The notes below the pieces were generated by a model that had not been told where the DNA came from, searched no databases, and was given only the letters and a program-made list of their open reading frames with translations. 64,000 nt of DNA from Vibrio algicola (GTDB taxonomy: Bacteria > Pseudomonadota > Gammaproteobacteria > Enterobacterales > Vibrionaceae). Made by a program: the position numbers and the translations under genes. Each line of letters begins with the position of its first letter. The first letter of the stretch is position 1. This document shows positions 1 through 8,524 of this stretch, one piece after another. The stretch spans positions 876,643 through 940,642 of the forward strand of contig NZ_CP045700.1 in the NCBI RefSeq assembly GCF_009601765.2, read 5' to 3'.

Positions 1-335
1 TCTCCAACAGCTTTAGCGCCATCAATTTACACGACTTAATGGATGCAGCGCATTTACTTGGCGCCAGCACCCCAAGAGCTTTCTTTTTAATTGTGTTGCC
101 TAACTTGAAAAAAGGGCTATTGGCTTCTTTGTTTATCTCATTCTCTTTCTTATTAGGCGAGTTCGTATTTGCCAATATTTTGGTCGGTACGCGCTTTGAA
201 ACCATGCAAATTTATCTCTACAACATGCGTCAAACCAGCGGCCACTTTACTTCTGCTTTAGTGATGACCTATTTCTTATTTATTTTTGTAATGACTTGGC
301 TTGCCAGTCGCTTTAGCCAAGAGGAAAAATCATGA
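1..335 (+). CDS. ABC transporter permease, C-terminal part (cut by window edge)
   Basis: This is the last ~110 codons of an inner-membrane permease; the reading frame (codons starting at base 3) is already open at the window edge, so the gene begins outside. The stretch DAAHLLGASTPRAFFLIVLP fits the cytoplasmic EAA loop that docks on the ATPase (E/DAA...G...P). It is followed by two hydrophobic segments. The stop overlaps the ATPase start (ATGA at 332-335), so the two are translationally coupled. The family is the iron(III)/spermidine/phosphonate-type binding-protein-dependent importers. The substrate cannot be told from this fragment because the binding-protein gene is not in the window. Confidence 0.9.
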   Translation, partial: SNSFSAINLHDLMDAAHLLGASTPRAFFLIVLPNLKKGLLASLFISFSFLLGEFVFANILVGTRFETMQIYLYNMRQTSGHFTSALVMTYFLFIFVMTWLASRFSQEEKS

Positions 336-1378
336 ATACCTATTCAAAAACAGATTACGTCACCGTTTCCAATCTCACAAAACGCTTTGGTCAAAATACC
401 GTATTTGAAGGTATTGAATTTGGCATAAAACAAGGTGAATTTGTTACCTTACTTGGGCCAAGTGGTTGCGGAAAATCCACCTTACTGCGCAGTCTAGCGG
501 GTTTAAATCCGGTCGATAATGGCACGATATTAGTAAATGGTGAGGATATTACTCATCAAACCCCACAAGAGCGAGGCATCGGTATGGTGTTTCAATCTTA
601 TGCTCTTTTTCCTAATATGACGGTCGAAGCCAATATTGCCTTTGGCTTAAAAATGAAAAAACTTGATGCCAACACCATTAAAAAAGACGTCGAAAAAGTG
701 ATCCAATTGGTCGATTTATCCGGCAAAGAAGCCTATTACCCGCATCAATTATCAGGTGGACAACGACAACGAGTCGCCCTTGCACGCGCGTTAGTGGTTA
801 AGCCTAGAATTTTATTACTCGATGAACCGCTTTCAGCCCTCGACGCCAAGATCCGAAAACGTTTAAGGCAGCAAATCCGTGATATTCAAAAAGAGTTAAA
901 CCTCACCACGGTTTTTGTGACTCATGATCAAGAAGAAGCGATGATCATGTCCGATCGGATTTTCTTAATGAATAATGGTGAAATTGTACAGCAAGGAACA
1001 CCAGAGCAAATCTACACCCAACCGGAAAACGAATTTGTGGCTGGGTTTATGGGTCATTACAATTTAATGGAAGCCAAGCAAGCCAAACAACTGTTCAACA
1101 TGGATACCCAAAAGAAACTCGCCATACGCCCAGAATCAATCTATGTCGAAGAAGTGGGTCGTCATTATCCTGAGCATATTTCTCTGCCATTAAAAGCCAC
1201 CATTCAACATCAGCAATTATTAGGTAATGTTATTCGTTATCGTGTCGCGATGGAAAACTGCCAAGATTGCCATTTAACCGTCGATTTACTCAATCGTTCA
1301 TCAGAAAGGCTGCTTGCTAATGGTCATCAATTGCATTTACGATTTAACCTTAACGAAATTCAACCCGTGAGAGCGTAA
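332..1378 (+). CDS. ABC transporter ATP-binding protein (PotA/FbpC/PhnT type)
   Basis: The ATPase subunit energises the upstream permease. Walker [10 protein letters not shown] is at residues 42-50, followed by a Q-loop (VFQSYALFPNM), signature [15 protein letters not shown], Walker B ILLLDEPLSALD and the switch histidine in VTHDQEEA. The C-terminal ~110 residues form a TOBE-like regulatory region, giving 348 residues, normal for this group. It overlaps the permease stop and is followed after 2 bp by a HAD phosphatase gene, so the three form one operon. Iron, a polyamine and 2-aminoethylphosphonate are all possible substrates; none is established by the sequence. Confidence 0.93.
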   Translation: MNTYSKTDYVTVSNLTKRFGQNTVFEGIEFGIKQGEFVTLLGPSGCGKSTLLRSLAGLNPVDNGTILVNGEDITHQTPQERGIGMVFQSYALFPNMTVEANIAFGLKMKKLDANTIKKDVEKVIQLVDLSGKEAYYPHQLSGGQRQRVALARALVVKPRILLLDEPLSALDAKIRKRLRQQIRDIQKELNLTTVFVTHDQEEAMIMSDRIFLMNNGEIVQQGTPEQIYTQPENEFVAGFMGHYNLMEAKQAKQLFNMDTQKKLAIRPESIYVEEVGRHYPEHISLPLKATIQHQQLLGNVIRYRVAMENCQDCHLTVDLLNRSSERLLANGHQLHLRFNLNEIQPVRA

Positions 1379-1380
1379 CA

Positions 1381-2040
1381 ATGCCTAATTCATTGATTGT
1401 TTTTGATATGGACGAAACATTAATCAACGCCGACTGCGCGATGCTTTGGCATGAGTTTTTGGTTGAGCAAGGCATTGCCACTCAACCAGGTTTTATTACC
1501 GAAGATAAACGATTAATGGCGCTGTATGCTAAAGGTGAATTGGATATGCAACAATATTTAGCCTTTTCAATTCAACCGATCAGCCATTTAAGCGTACAAC
1601 AAGTATCACAACTGGCCGATCAATGTGTTGAGGAAAAAATACTGCCTTTATTGTTCCCTCAAGCTAAAATATTAATTGAGCAACTTCATCAACGGCAACA
1701 AGTGATGTTGATCATTTCCGCTTCGGTTTCATTTCTAGTAACAGCGGTCGCTAAACGCATTGATATCCCACATGCGATTGGTATTGATTTGGTTGAGCAA
1801 CAAGGTCGATTTACTGCCACAATTCTAGGCACGCCAACTTATCAACAAGGGAAAGTAACTCGACTACAACAATGGTGTCAGCAGCACCATGAAACCTTCT
1901 CAGCCGTGCATTTCTACACCGATTCGATCAATGATTTACCTTTGTGTCAATACGCCGATTTCGCTTATTTGGTCAATCCATGTGAAAGATTAGAAAAACA
2001 AGCGCAAGGTAAACCGTGGCAAATATTACATTGGGGTTAA
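1381..2040 (+). CDS. HAD-IB family phosphatase
   Basis: A haloacid dehalogenase superfamily hydrolase related to phosphoserine phosphatase. Motif I is FDMDETL with nucleophile D9 and acid/base D11. Motif II is the serine in LIISAS, and motif III is the acidic DSINDLPL near residues 181-188. At 219 residues it has the usual HAD-IB length with a helical cap between motifs I and II. It starts 2 bp after the ATPase stop, so it belongs to the importer operon. This suggests it dephosphorylates the imported compound or a product of it (inference). A terminator follows immediately. Confidence 0.9.
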   Translation: MPNSLIVFDMDETLINADCAMLWHEFLVEQGIATQPGFITEDKRLMALYAKGELDMQQYLAFSIQPISHLSVQQVSQLADQCVEEKILPLLFPQAKILIEQLHQRQQVMLIISASVSFLVTAVAKRIDIPHAIGIDLVEQQGRFTATILGTPTYQQGKVTRLQQWCQQHHETFSAVHFYTDSINDLPLCQYADFAYLVNPCERLEKQAQGKPWQILHWG

Positions 2041-2073
2041 GCCCGAACTAAATCGTCGCCAACGCATCCAAAT

Positions 2074-2099
2074 CGCCCATCGTCATTGTGGGCGTTTTT
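2074..2099 (+). terminator. Rho-independent terminator of the ABC-HAD operon
   Basis: Stem CGCCCA (2074-2079) / TGGGCG (2089-2094) with a 9-nt loop, then five T residues. It lies 34 bp after the HAD stop. Confidence 0.8.
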
Positions 2100-2114
2100 C
2101 TTTATCATAGCCGC

Positions 2115-2516
2115 ATGATCACTATTGCACTGCCCTCACTCATCCACCGCATTGGTGGTGTTCGAGTTAAACAAGCAAAAACCATCGCACTCAAATTAGG
2201 GTGTGAACTTAAACGTATTCGTCGCTCAAGAAATTGGCAACTGCAAGGTGAAGTCGAACCGCTGTCAGAATTAATCGAAACCCTGACCGCAACCGAACCA
2301 GACACGATGAGTTATTTGATCAAAAAAATCACCGACGGAATAAACACAGCGTTAATCTCAGAGGAAGATAGTCAACCACCACCCAGCATGGCCGATAAAT
2401 TGGCAGCGTTAATTCAAAGTAATCCAGATATCACATTAAATGAGTTAATGGCCATCACCGACTGCACCATGGCGCAAGCACGCAGTGTCCGATTTGAAAT
2501 GCAGGATTTTGATTGA
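2115..2516 (+). CDS. RRF-like small conserved protein (probable RRF_GI family)
   Basis: A 133-residue protein starting MITIALPSLIHRIGG. The basic N-terminal half (RVKQAKTIALKLGCELKRIRRSRNW) is followed by an acidic linker and a C-terminal helical region that resembles a small winged-helix (SNPDITLNELMAITDCTMAQARS). It looks like the gammaproteobacterial family annotated as ribosome recycling factor family (RRF_GI); I recognise it from its N-terminus and cannot confirm it by search. The frame is open to an upstream GTG at 2088, but that codon sits inside the preceding terminator stem, so ATG 2115 is chosen. It is a single gene with its own transcription. The function is unknown and is not classical ribosome recycling. 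Confidence 0.7.
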   Translation: MITIALPSLIHRIGGVRVKQAKTIALKLGCELKRIRRSRNWQLQGEVEPLSELIETLTATEPDTMSYLIKKITDGINTALISEEDSQPPPSMADKLAALIQSNPDITLNELMAITDCTMAQARSVRFEMQDFD

Positions 2517-2531
2517 GAGCTTCATTTGATT

Positions 2532-3038
2532 TTATATAACAGAACTAGAGTCTGTTGAAATAACATCTCCGCACACTTTATCCATCACCATCGGGATATC
2601 TACCATACCTTTTTCACGCCTCACACCATCAATACGATTAAATCCGAAATTTTTGTAGATCTGCTCTGCACGGAGTGCTGAATTAACAGTAAAACGTCCT
2701 CTGTTCCCATTTTTCATCGCTAGATTTTTAGCTACCTCCCAAAGTTTGCGTGATAGTCCGATACCTTGGAAACTATCATGAACAAACAAATGAAATAGGT
2801 GAGAATTATCACGAATACCTACAACGCCGATCACTTCGTTATTATCAGATATCGCAACTAAATATGAATAATTACTCGATAAATATAACTTAATTCTATC
2901 CGTAGACATCGAAGCTAGTAAAACATCATGCACTGATACATCGCAGTCTGGACAAACGTATTTTCGTGTCAGCGGTACAATTAAGTTACTAATTGATTCT
3001 GCATCACCCATCAGTGCCGTTCTGATACTAAATATCAT
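2532..3038 (-). CDS. GNAT family N-acetyltransferase
   Basis: A 168-residue single-domain GNAT protein that transfers acetyl from acetyl-CoA to an unidentified amine. Strand-turn elements VAISDNNEVIGVVGIRD and HLFHLFVHDSFQGIG lead into the acetyl-CoA pyrophosphate-binding loop QGIGLSRKLW. The C-terminal ALRAEQIYKNFGF matches the usual A-x-x-x-Y-x-x-x-GF end of the fold. The start is supported by AGGGG five bases upstream of the ATG. It converges with the RRF-like gene with only 15 bp between them. A C-P-D-C pair near residues 29-32 is unusual for the family. Confidence 0.85.
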   Translation of the reverse strand: MIFSIRTALMGDAESISNLIVPLTRKYVCPDCDVSVHDVLLASMSTDRIKLYLSSNYSYLVAISDNNEVIGVVGIRDNSHLFHLFVHDSFQGIGLSRKLWEVAKNLAMKNGNRGRFTVNSALRAEQIYKNFGFNRIDGVRREKGMVDIPMVMDKVCGDVISTDSSSVI

Positions 3039-3203
3039 TTTTTCCCCTAAGTGTGTTAATAGCGTGAATTTAAAAGAGCATTCATAATGTAATACCTACA
3101 TTGTTACTGCTAATTGTTCAATTAGTCACCATAAAATACGCTAATGACAATCCTTTTTAAACATTTAATTAATATTATAAGGAAAGCGAGAATATAAATA
3201 TTT

Positions 3204-3314
3204 CATCATTCCGTACAAGAACTAAAGCGAAGAAAATACCATATTTCGCTTTCTCGCTAGTTTCATTAATCTAATGAGATTACGGATAACTCGTGCCTCG
3301 TTTCCGAAATAACG
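3204..3314. repeat. Palindromic intergenic element, full-length copy A
   Basis: About 111 bp with imperfect inverted ends (CATCATTCCG at the left, CCGAAATAACG at the right) and the internal marker words AAAGCGAAGAA and GGATAACTCGTGCC. Related copies or halves occur at 3620-3686, 11872-11981, 13803-13839 and 13870-13919. It looks like a non-coding MITE/ERIC-like element. Confidence 0.65.
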
Positions 3315-3619
3315 AAACTTAACTCCATGATTTACAGGTAAGAGTGTTCCAATACTGCCTAAATATTGCTTGGTGAAAATACTCGATTTGATACAACAAT
3401 CATGGATGATTGGTGAGGCTTCTTGCGCACAGGGATGTGAGCTTTAAGCCGCTATCAAAAATAGAGTATTGCAACCAAGAACAACAAAATTTCTAGCAGC
3501 GGCCTTTTTGCCACCTTTTTTGGCTGTTGAAAAAAGGTTGGTCGCCGAAGGCTGTGTGGTGAACTCACCACTCAATCAATATTCAAATAAACCACGACTG
3601 TTCCATACTTGAATATTCT
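3315..3619. other. Intergenic segment between two repeat copies, no intact gene
   Basis: No credible gene is seen. A GTG-initiated frame at 3437 reads VSFKPLSKIEYCNQEQQNF, meets an in-frame TAG, then continues QRPFCHLFWLLKKGWSPKA. A 9-bp inverted repeat ACCTTTTTT / AAAAAAGGT lies at 3513-3521 and 3530-3538. It is probably degenerate repeat DNA. Confidence 0.4.
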
Positions 3620-3686
3620 CGCTTTCTCGCTAGTTTCATTAATCTAAGAGATTACGGATAACTCGTGCCTCGTTTCCGCAATAACC
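3620..3686. repeat. Palindromic intergenic element, right-half copy B
   Basis: Near-exact direct repeat of the right half of the element at 3204-3314 (shared word CGCTTTCTCGCTAGTTTCAT and onward). It differs by a 3-base deletion in TAATCTAATGAG and one substitution near the end. The left half is missing. Confidence 0.65.
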
Positions 3687-3713
3687 GTTTTCTGAGAAGA
3701 AATAAATCCCACA

Positions 3714-3767
3714 TAGCAAAAAACGCCATGCTGCGATCCTCAATCAAGGAGTCACAACATGGCGTTT
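3714..3767 (-). terminator. Terminator downstream of rhlE
   Basis: Ten-bp stem AAACGCCATG (3721-3730) / CATGGCGTTT (3758-3767) with a 27-nt loop. On the minus strand it is followed by a T-run, 36 bp after the rhlE stop. Confidence 0.65.
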
Positions 3768-3803
3768 GGGATTTAACTCTAAAGCAAGAGAAAGAACAGC
3801 GTT

Positions 3804-5000
3804 TTAGTCTTGTTGCTTAGCGCGCTTATGCTTTGGCACATAGTTCAAGACTGAAATTGGCACGTCTTTGATTGGAGTAAAGCCTTCAACGGTTTTACGC
3901 TTGATCAAGTGCCCTAAACGACTTTCAATCATGCATAAGTTTTTAAAGTCGTCTCGTGATACCAAAGATACCGCTTCACCTTTTGAACCCGCACGTCCAG
4001 TACGACCAATACGGTGTACATAGTCATCGGCTGGGAATGGCATATCGTAGTTAATTACGCACGGCAGGTCGTCGATATCGATACCACGCGCTGCAACGCC
4101 TGTCGCAACTAAATACTTCACGGTTCCAGCTTTAAACTCATCTAATACCCGCGCGCGTGAGGCTTGATTACGACCACTGTGAATAGCTTCTGCTGCAATG
4201 CCGCGCTTTTCAAGTTGCGAGACTAATTTGGCAGCGCCATGTTTAGTACCGATGAAAATCAACGCTTGAGACCAATCACGCTCGGTGAGTAAATGGGTCA
4301 ATAATGCAGACTTTTTGTCTTTATCTACCGTGATCATGTATTGATTGATCGAATCTTTCGAGGCGCTGTGTTTGGCAATCGAGATCTCAGTTGGATCATT
4401 AATGGCAGTACGAGCCAGATCACGCACTGGGTTCGATAGCGTGGCTGAGAATAATAGATTCTGAATATTTTCTGGTAAACGTGCGATGATCTTGTTGATG
4501 TCTTCAATAAAGCCCATATCAAGCATGCGGTCCGCTTCATCGAGCACCAGCATTTCAACTTCATCAAAATGAACAGAATGTTGACCGTATAAATCAATCA
4601 AACGCCCAGGGGTGGCCACTAAAATATCCACACCATCAATCAAGGCTTGCTTTTGTGGCGCATAATCGACGCCACCGTACATGGCAAGAGACGTCAATTC
4701 TAAGTATTTTCCGTAGGCTTGAATATTCTCTTCAACTTGGATCGCAAGTTCGCGAGTTGGCACTAAGATCAACGCGCGAATACGTTTTTTACGCTGCGTC
4801 TGGCCTTTGCTTAGCATCTCTAGGATTGGCAATACAAAACTGGCGGTTTTACCAGTACCGGTTTGCGCTGCTGCGATCAGATTTTCACCGCGTAAAACCA
4901 CTGGAATGGATTTAGTCTGGATGTCGGTTGGCTTATCGTAACCTTGTTCGGCAACGGCTTTTAAAATTGGATCGCTTAACCCAAAAGAAGAAAATGGCAT
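3804..5000 (-). CDS. rhlE: DEAD-box ATP-dependent RNA helicase, RhlE type
   Basis: A 398-residue cytoplasmic RNA helicase. The Q motif region starts at F6 (SSFGLSDPILKAVAEQGYDKPTDIQ). Motif I AQTGTGKT is at 45-52, PTRELA near 81, DEAD at 154-157, SAT at 185-187, ARGID and HRIGRTGRAG in the second RecA domain. The N-terminal MPFSSFGL and PTDIQ pattern is typical of RhlE, which acts in RNA remodelling and ribosome assembly. The basic C-terminal tail is very short (HKRAKQQD), whereas many RhlE proteins carry longer tails. It stands alone with a terminator behind it. Confidence 0.9.
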   Translation of the reverse strand: MPFSSFGLSDPILKAVAEQGYDKPTDIQTKSIPVVLRGENLIAAAQTGTGKTASFVLPILEMLSKGQTQRKKRIRALILVPTRELAIQVEENIQAYGKYLELTSLAMYGGVDYAPQKQALIDGVDILVATPGRLIDLYGQHSVHFDEVEMLVLDEADRMLDMGFIEDINKIIARLPENIQNLLFSATLSNPVRDLARTAINDPTEISIAKHSASKDSINQYMITVDKDKKSALLTHLLTERDWSQALIFIGTKHGAAKLVSQLEKRGIAAEAIHSGRNQASRARVLDEFKAGTVKYLVATGVAARGIDIDDLPCVINYDMPFPADDYVHRIGRTGRAGSKGEAVSLVSRDDFKNLCMIESRLGHLIKRKTVEGFTPIKDVPISVLNYVPKHKRAKQQD

Positions 5001-5149
5001 GGAAGATCTCAGTAATGGAAAAATAAAACAGGGATTTGCTATATCACTATAGTGTAGCGGTTTTAGAGGGCAGATGTTATCTGAATTTGGGCTTAAATGC
5101 TGTTAACACTCAAGCCCAATTTGAAGATTGTATTGCTATAAGTACTGGT

Positions 5150-6520
5150 TTAATCGACTCGAGGTTGCGTCACTCGCAAGCTACTCACAACCGCAGCAAC
5201 AACAGCAAAACTGCCCGCTAAAATCAGCGAAGCGTGAGTGCCGTTATCGTGGAACATATTAAACATTAACGCCACCAGCGCCGCACCGACACTTTGCCCA
5301 AGCAGGCGCGCCGTGCCTAACATACCACTAGCCCCACCACTTCGATCGCGTGGAGCCGATGAAATAATGGTGTGATTATTCGGCGTTTGGAAAATACCAA
5401 AACCAAAACCACACAGAGCCATTCGCCAGACAATATCAAAATCACTTGGATTATGCGGTAACAACACTAAGCCAAATAGACCGCAAGCAAATATCCCTAA
5501 GCCCACACCGCCAAGTAAACCAGCATGGAAACGCTCCAGTAAATAACCCGAAAGTGGCGCGGCGATCATGGTTGCCAGTGGCCATGGGGTTAACAATAAT
5601 CCGGTGGCTACTTCACTGCGATCTAATACCGTCTGTAAGAAAAACGGCAGCGAAACTAACGCTAACATTTGAGCGATAAACGATGATACTGACGTCCCCA
5701 TTGAGAGTGAAAAAATTGGGATCCTCAGTAAATCCACCGGCAATAACGGGAACCCCATAGAGAGCTGACGACGCACAAAAAAGAAGCCAACAATCACCAC
5801 CGCGACTAACTCAACGCTCACAATGGTCAGAGGTTGCCCTTGCGAGAAACCAGTAATCGCGGCAATTAATAGACCAAAGAATAACGCATTCATAATTGCG
5901 CTAGGAATATCAAACCGTTGCCCAATGGATTTTTTCAAATTAGGTGGTAAATATTTCAGCGCTAATGCTAAAGAAATCATTCCAATCGGCACGTTAATTA
6001 AAAAGAGCCATTTCCAAGACGCGACCGATAAAACTGCGGCGGCCACCGTCGGCCCTGCGGCAGAAGATACGGCCACCACAAAAGAGTTGATCCCCATGCC
6101 TCGGCCAAGAAAACGCTTAGGATAAATCAGGCGGATTAAAGCAATATTGACACTCATTAATGCCGCGCCGCCAAAGCCTTGTAGCACTCGGGCTAACATC
6201 AACATTTCTAAAGAGGTCGAGAGCGCGCAAAACACCGATGTTAAGCAAAATAGCACTAAACCGACTTGATATACCCGACGATAGCCGACAATGTCACCAA
6301 TAAAGGACATCGGCAGTAATGAAATGATGATCGAAATTTGGTAGCTGTTCACCACCCAAATCGATTCGGCTGGGCTGGCACTTAAATCACGCGCAATAGT
6401 CGGAAGCGCGACGTTAGCAATCGCGCCATCCAGCACCGCCATGGTAATACCAAACGCAATCGTGAGGATCGCGCCAAGACGTTGTGGGTTGGGTAACCCA
6501 TCGGGATATTTGTTATCCAT
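5150..6520 (-). CDS. MFS multidrug efflux transporter (DHA2/EmrB-QacA type)
   Basis: A 456-residue integral membrane protein with about 13-14 hydrophobic segments. LDGAIANVALPTIARDLSAS in helix 1 and WVVNSYQ in helix 2 are hallmarks of the DHA2 drug:H+ antiporters, as is the motif-A-like loop GDIVGYRRVYQ and ARVLQGFGGAALM in helix 4. It would export lipophilic toxicants. No adjacent TetR/MarR regulator or membrane-fusion partner is present, so it probably works alone in the inner membrane, like QacA/SmvA. The substrate is unknown. A weak inverted repeat TTGGGCTT/AAGCCCAA (5087-5094, 5112-5119) downstream lacks a good T-run. Confidence 0.88.
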   Translation of the reverse strand: MDNKYPDGLPNPQRLGAILTIAFGITMAVLDGAIANVALPTIARDLSASPAESIWVVNSYQISIIISLLPMSFIGDIVGYRRVYQVGLVLFCLTSVFCALSTSLEMLMLARVLQGFGGAALMSVNIALIRLIYPKRFLGRGMGINSFVVAVSSAAGPTVAAAVLSVASWKWLFLINVPIGMISLALALKYLPPNLKKSIGQRFDIPSAIMNALFFGLLIAAITGFSQGQPLTIVSVELVAVVIVGFFFVRRQLSMGFPLLPVDLLRIPIFSLSMGTSVSSFIAQMLALVSLPFFLQTVLDRSEVATGLLLTPWPLATMIAAPLSGYLLERFHAGLLGGVGLGIFACGLFGLVLLPHNPSDFDIVWRMALCGFGFGIFQTPNNHTIISSAPRDRSGGASGMLGTARLLGQSVGAALVALMFNMFHDNGTHASLILAGSFAVVAAVVSSLRVTQPRVD

Positions 6521-6658
6521 GAGGAATATAAACCTGCGAATTAAAAAGTAAAAACGAACAAAATCAAATCGTTGAAAAGAGGGGTAATTCTCTGCCTATT
6601 GCCACATTTTGTAAATTAAAACGTGATCAAACTCGCACTTATTTATAACCCATTTTAT

Positions 6659-7663
6659 TTACAGTCCATTCCACAAACACAAGGTGGCATAAGCTCGATA
6701 CGGTTGCCACGCCTCAGCTTGTTGCAACACCACTTTGCGTGAGGGATAGTCACCTTCTACAGCCAATGCTTTTAATACCCCTAAGTCTTTATCAGGGAAG
6801 CTATCTTGAATACCTAAACCGCGCATGGCGAGATAATTTGCCGTCCATGGCCCTACTCCTTTTAATGCGGTCCATTGTTGTAAATAATCTTCAAATACTT
6901 GGTCTTTATTCAGGCTAATCAACTGACCTTGCAGTGCTTGGATCACGGTAATTAAAGTGCCAATGCGGGTCTTAGTTAATCCTAAACCTTCAAATGATAA
7001 ATCGATCACATCGGTAAGTTGTGGGAAGAAACAATCTAACTCACGAGGAAAGCTCGCCGGCGTTTGTAAATCTGCAGCATGCGCCACTCTGCCGGCCAAC
7101 GTGGTGGCCGCTTTAACAGAGACTTGTTGACCTAAAATAGCGCGAACGCAAAATTCAAATGAATCAAACGCTTTTGGCATTCTTGGTACATGCCCATTCA
7201 CAAAGCCTCGCTGTAGCACTTGATCATGTTTTAACTTAGATTCGATTTCGCTCATATCGGTATCCAGATCAAACATAAATCGAATCCGCTTTAATACCGG
7301 CTCAACCGCTGCGGGATGATTGCAAACAATAGTCACTTCTAACTGATTGGATTTGGTTAAATACGCGACTTGAATACGACCAGTATGCATTTGACGGCTG
7401 TTATTATCGCCGCTGTTATCGATGACGTTATTGGAACTATTGTCGCAACCGCTATCGGTGGTATCGGTATCATGATGAGTGCTACTGTCAGCAACAAATC
7501 GAAAGCTGCGCGCATAAACATTATCAACCACCGACTCCACCCCAACAATCATTCTTGGCTGGATAAACGACAACATAAAAGCGTAATCAAAATCGCTTGG
7601 GCAATCCAATGTTTGGGTATGAGTGTGAGGTGAAGTAAATGAACAAATAGGGATATTAGTCAT
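6659..7663 (-). CDS. alkA: DNA-3-methyladenine glycosylase II (AlkA-like) with N-domain insertion
   Basis: A base-excision enzyme removing alkylated purines. The C-terminal helix-hairpin-helix/GPD core is clear: AILGQQVSVKAATTLAGR, then LKGVGPWTANYLAMRGL, then FPDKDLGV, whose second Asp is in the position of the catalytic aspartate. The N-terminal AlkA_N-like region (from about residue 20) is interrupted at about residues 59-93 by a low-complexity D/N/S/T/H-rich stretch unlike usual AlkA. No Ada-type AraC domain is attached. The gene is a single unit in front of an oppositely oriented outer-membrane protein gene. Confidence 0.88.
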   Translation of the reverse strand: MTNIPICSFTSPHTHTQTLDCPSDFDYAFMLSFIQPRMIVGVESVVDNVYARSFRFVADSSTHHDTDTTDSGCDNSSNNVIDNSGDNNSRQMHTGRIQVAYLTKSNQLEVTIVCNHPAAVEPVLKRIRFMFDLDTDMSEIESKLKHDQVLQRGFVNGHVPRMPKAFDSFEFCVRAILGQQVSVKAATTLAGRVAHAADLQTPASFPRELDCFFPQLTDVIDLSFEGLGLTKTRIGTLITVIQALQGQLISLNKDQVFEDYLQQWTALKGVGPWTANYLAMRGLGIQDSFPDKDLGVLKALAVEGDYPSRKVVLQQAEAWQPYRAYATLCLWNGL

Positions 7664-7837
7664 AGAATAGCCTTTTTAATTGAGTGGCTATCCTACTTGA
7701 TAACTAAGTTTCTGGCACTTAAATTAAAAAAACATAGTTTTTAATTGTTGAATTCTATTGATACACATCAAGTTACATAATATAAAACACTGTAGCATTG
7801 CGGTGTTCACAGTTCATTATCAACATGGGATACATAA

Positions 7838-8491
7838 ATGATAAAAAACTCAATTTCAATACTAATTACTACTTTAGCTTTTTCTGGATTTACTTTCGCT
7901 AATGAGAATGGCGCATATATAGGTGGAAGTTTATCTTTAAAATCTAACTTCACTGACAGTGGATTGTCTGAAGATTATCAAGTATCTAATAATAGTTCTG
8001 GTGGTATTGAATATAACAACGATTCAAGCTCTGCGGTTGATGATGTTACAGGTATAGGGTTTAGTCTCTATGCTGGTTATTATGTTAACCGTGTATATGG
8101 TATTGAACTAGGATACACCCAATACGGTGATTTGAAAAACAACCGTGGCGAAAAAACTTTATCTCCTGCTTCATTTTCAATATCTAATAATTTAGGTTGG
8201 ACTTTCAGTAACGGATTACGCCCATTTGTTTTAATTGGTCTCAGTGCTTTCCAATTACATGAATCTTCTGATTCTGTTTATGATGAAATCAGTGGCGGTG
8301 GTGTAGGAATACACTATGGAGCGGGGTTAGAATATCAACCAACATTTATTCCTCACCTAACAGCACGTTTATTTTATCAAGCGGATTTGTCTTTTGTCGA
8401 AGTGGAAACTATTGGTGGCTATACTGATTATAGCGATGCATACACTTTAAATACTTCAGCTATAATGCTTGGAATGGCTTATAAATTTTAA
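7838..8491 (+). CDS. Small outer-membrane beta-barrel protein (OmpA/OmpW-like fold)
   Basis: A 217-residue protein with a signal peptide ending near FTFA|NENG. Alternating amphipathic strands (GAYIGGSLSL, IGFSLYAGYY, YGIELGYTQYG, LRPFVLIGLSAF, GIHYGAGLEYQ, LTARLFYQADL) and a C-terminal aromatic residue (MLGMAYKF) fit an eight-strand barrel read by the BAM machinery. It contains a Ser/Asn-rich loop around 45-65. The exact family is not recognised. It is followed 33 bp later by a lipoprotein gene in the same direction, probably co-transcribed. Both are more AT-rich than the flanking genes by eye, which may indicate acquisition. Confidence 0.8.
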   Translation: MIKNSISILITTLAFSGFTFANENGAYIGGSLSLKSNFTDSGLSEDYQVSNNSSGGIEYNNDSSSAVDDVTGIGFSLYAGYYVNRVYGIELGYTQYGDLKNNRGEKTLSPASFSISNNLGWTFSNGLRPFVLIGLSAFQLHESSDSVYDEISGGGVGIHYGAGLEYQPTFIPHLTARLFYQADLSFVEVETIGGYTDYSDAYTLNTSAIMLGMAYKF

Positions 8492-8513
8492 CTTTTAACT
8501 TTTAACTTTTAAC
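8486..8513. repeat. Four tandem TTTTAAC heptamers over the stop codon
   Basis: Four perfect copies of the 7-mer TTTTAAC. The first copy contains the TAA stop of the beta-barrel gene and the array fills the spacer to the next gene. Confidence 0.85.
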
Positions 8514-8524
8514 TTGGATATACA

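Noticed and set aside
5084..5121. Inverted repeat after the MFS gene as a terminator
   Set aside because: The 8-bp stem has no T-run on the minus strand; too weak to call.
7370..7633. Plus-strand frame opposite the AlkA insertion
   Set aside because: Low-complexity sequence opens all frames here; the AlkA reading frame is supported on both sides by conserved domain sequence.
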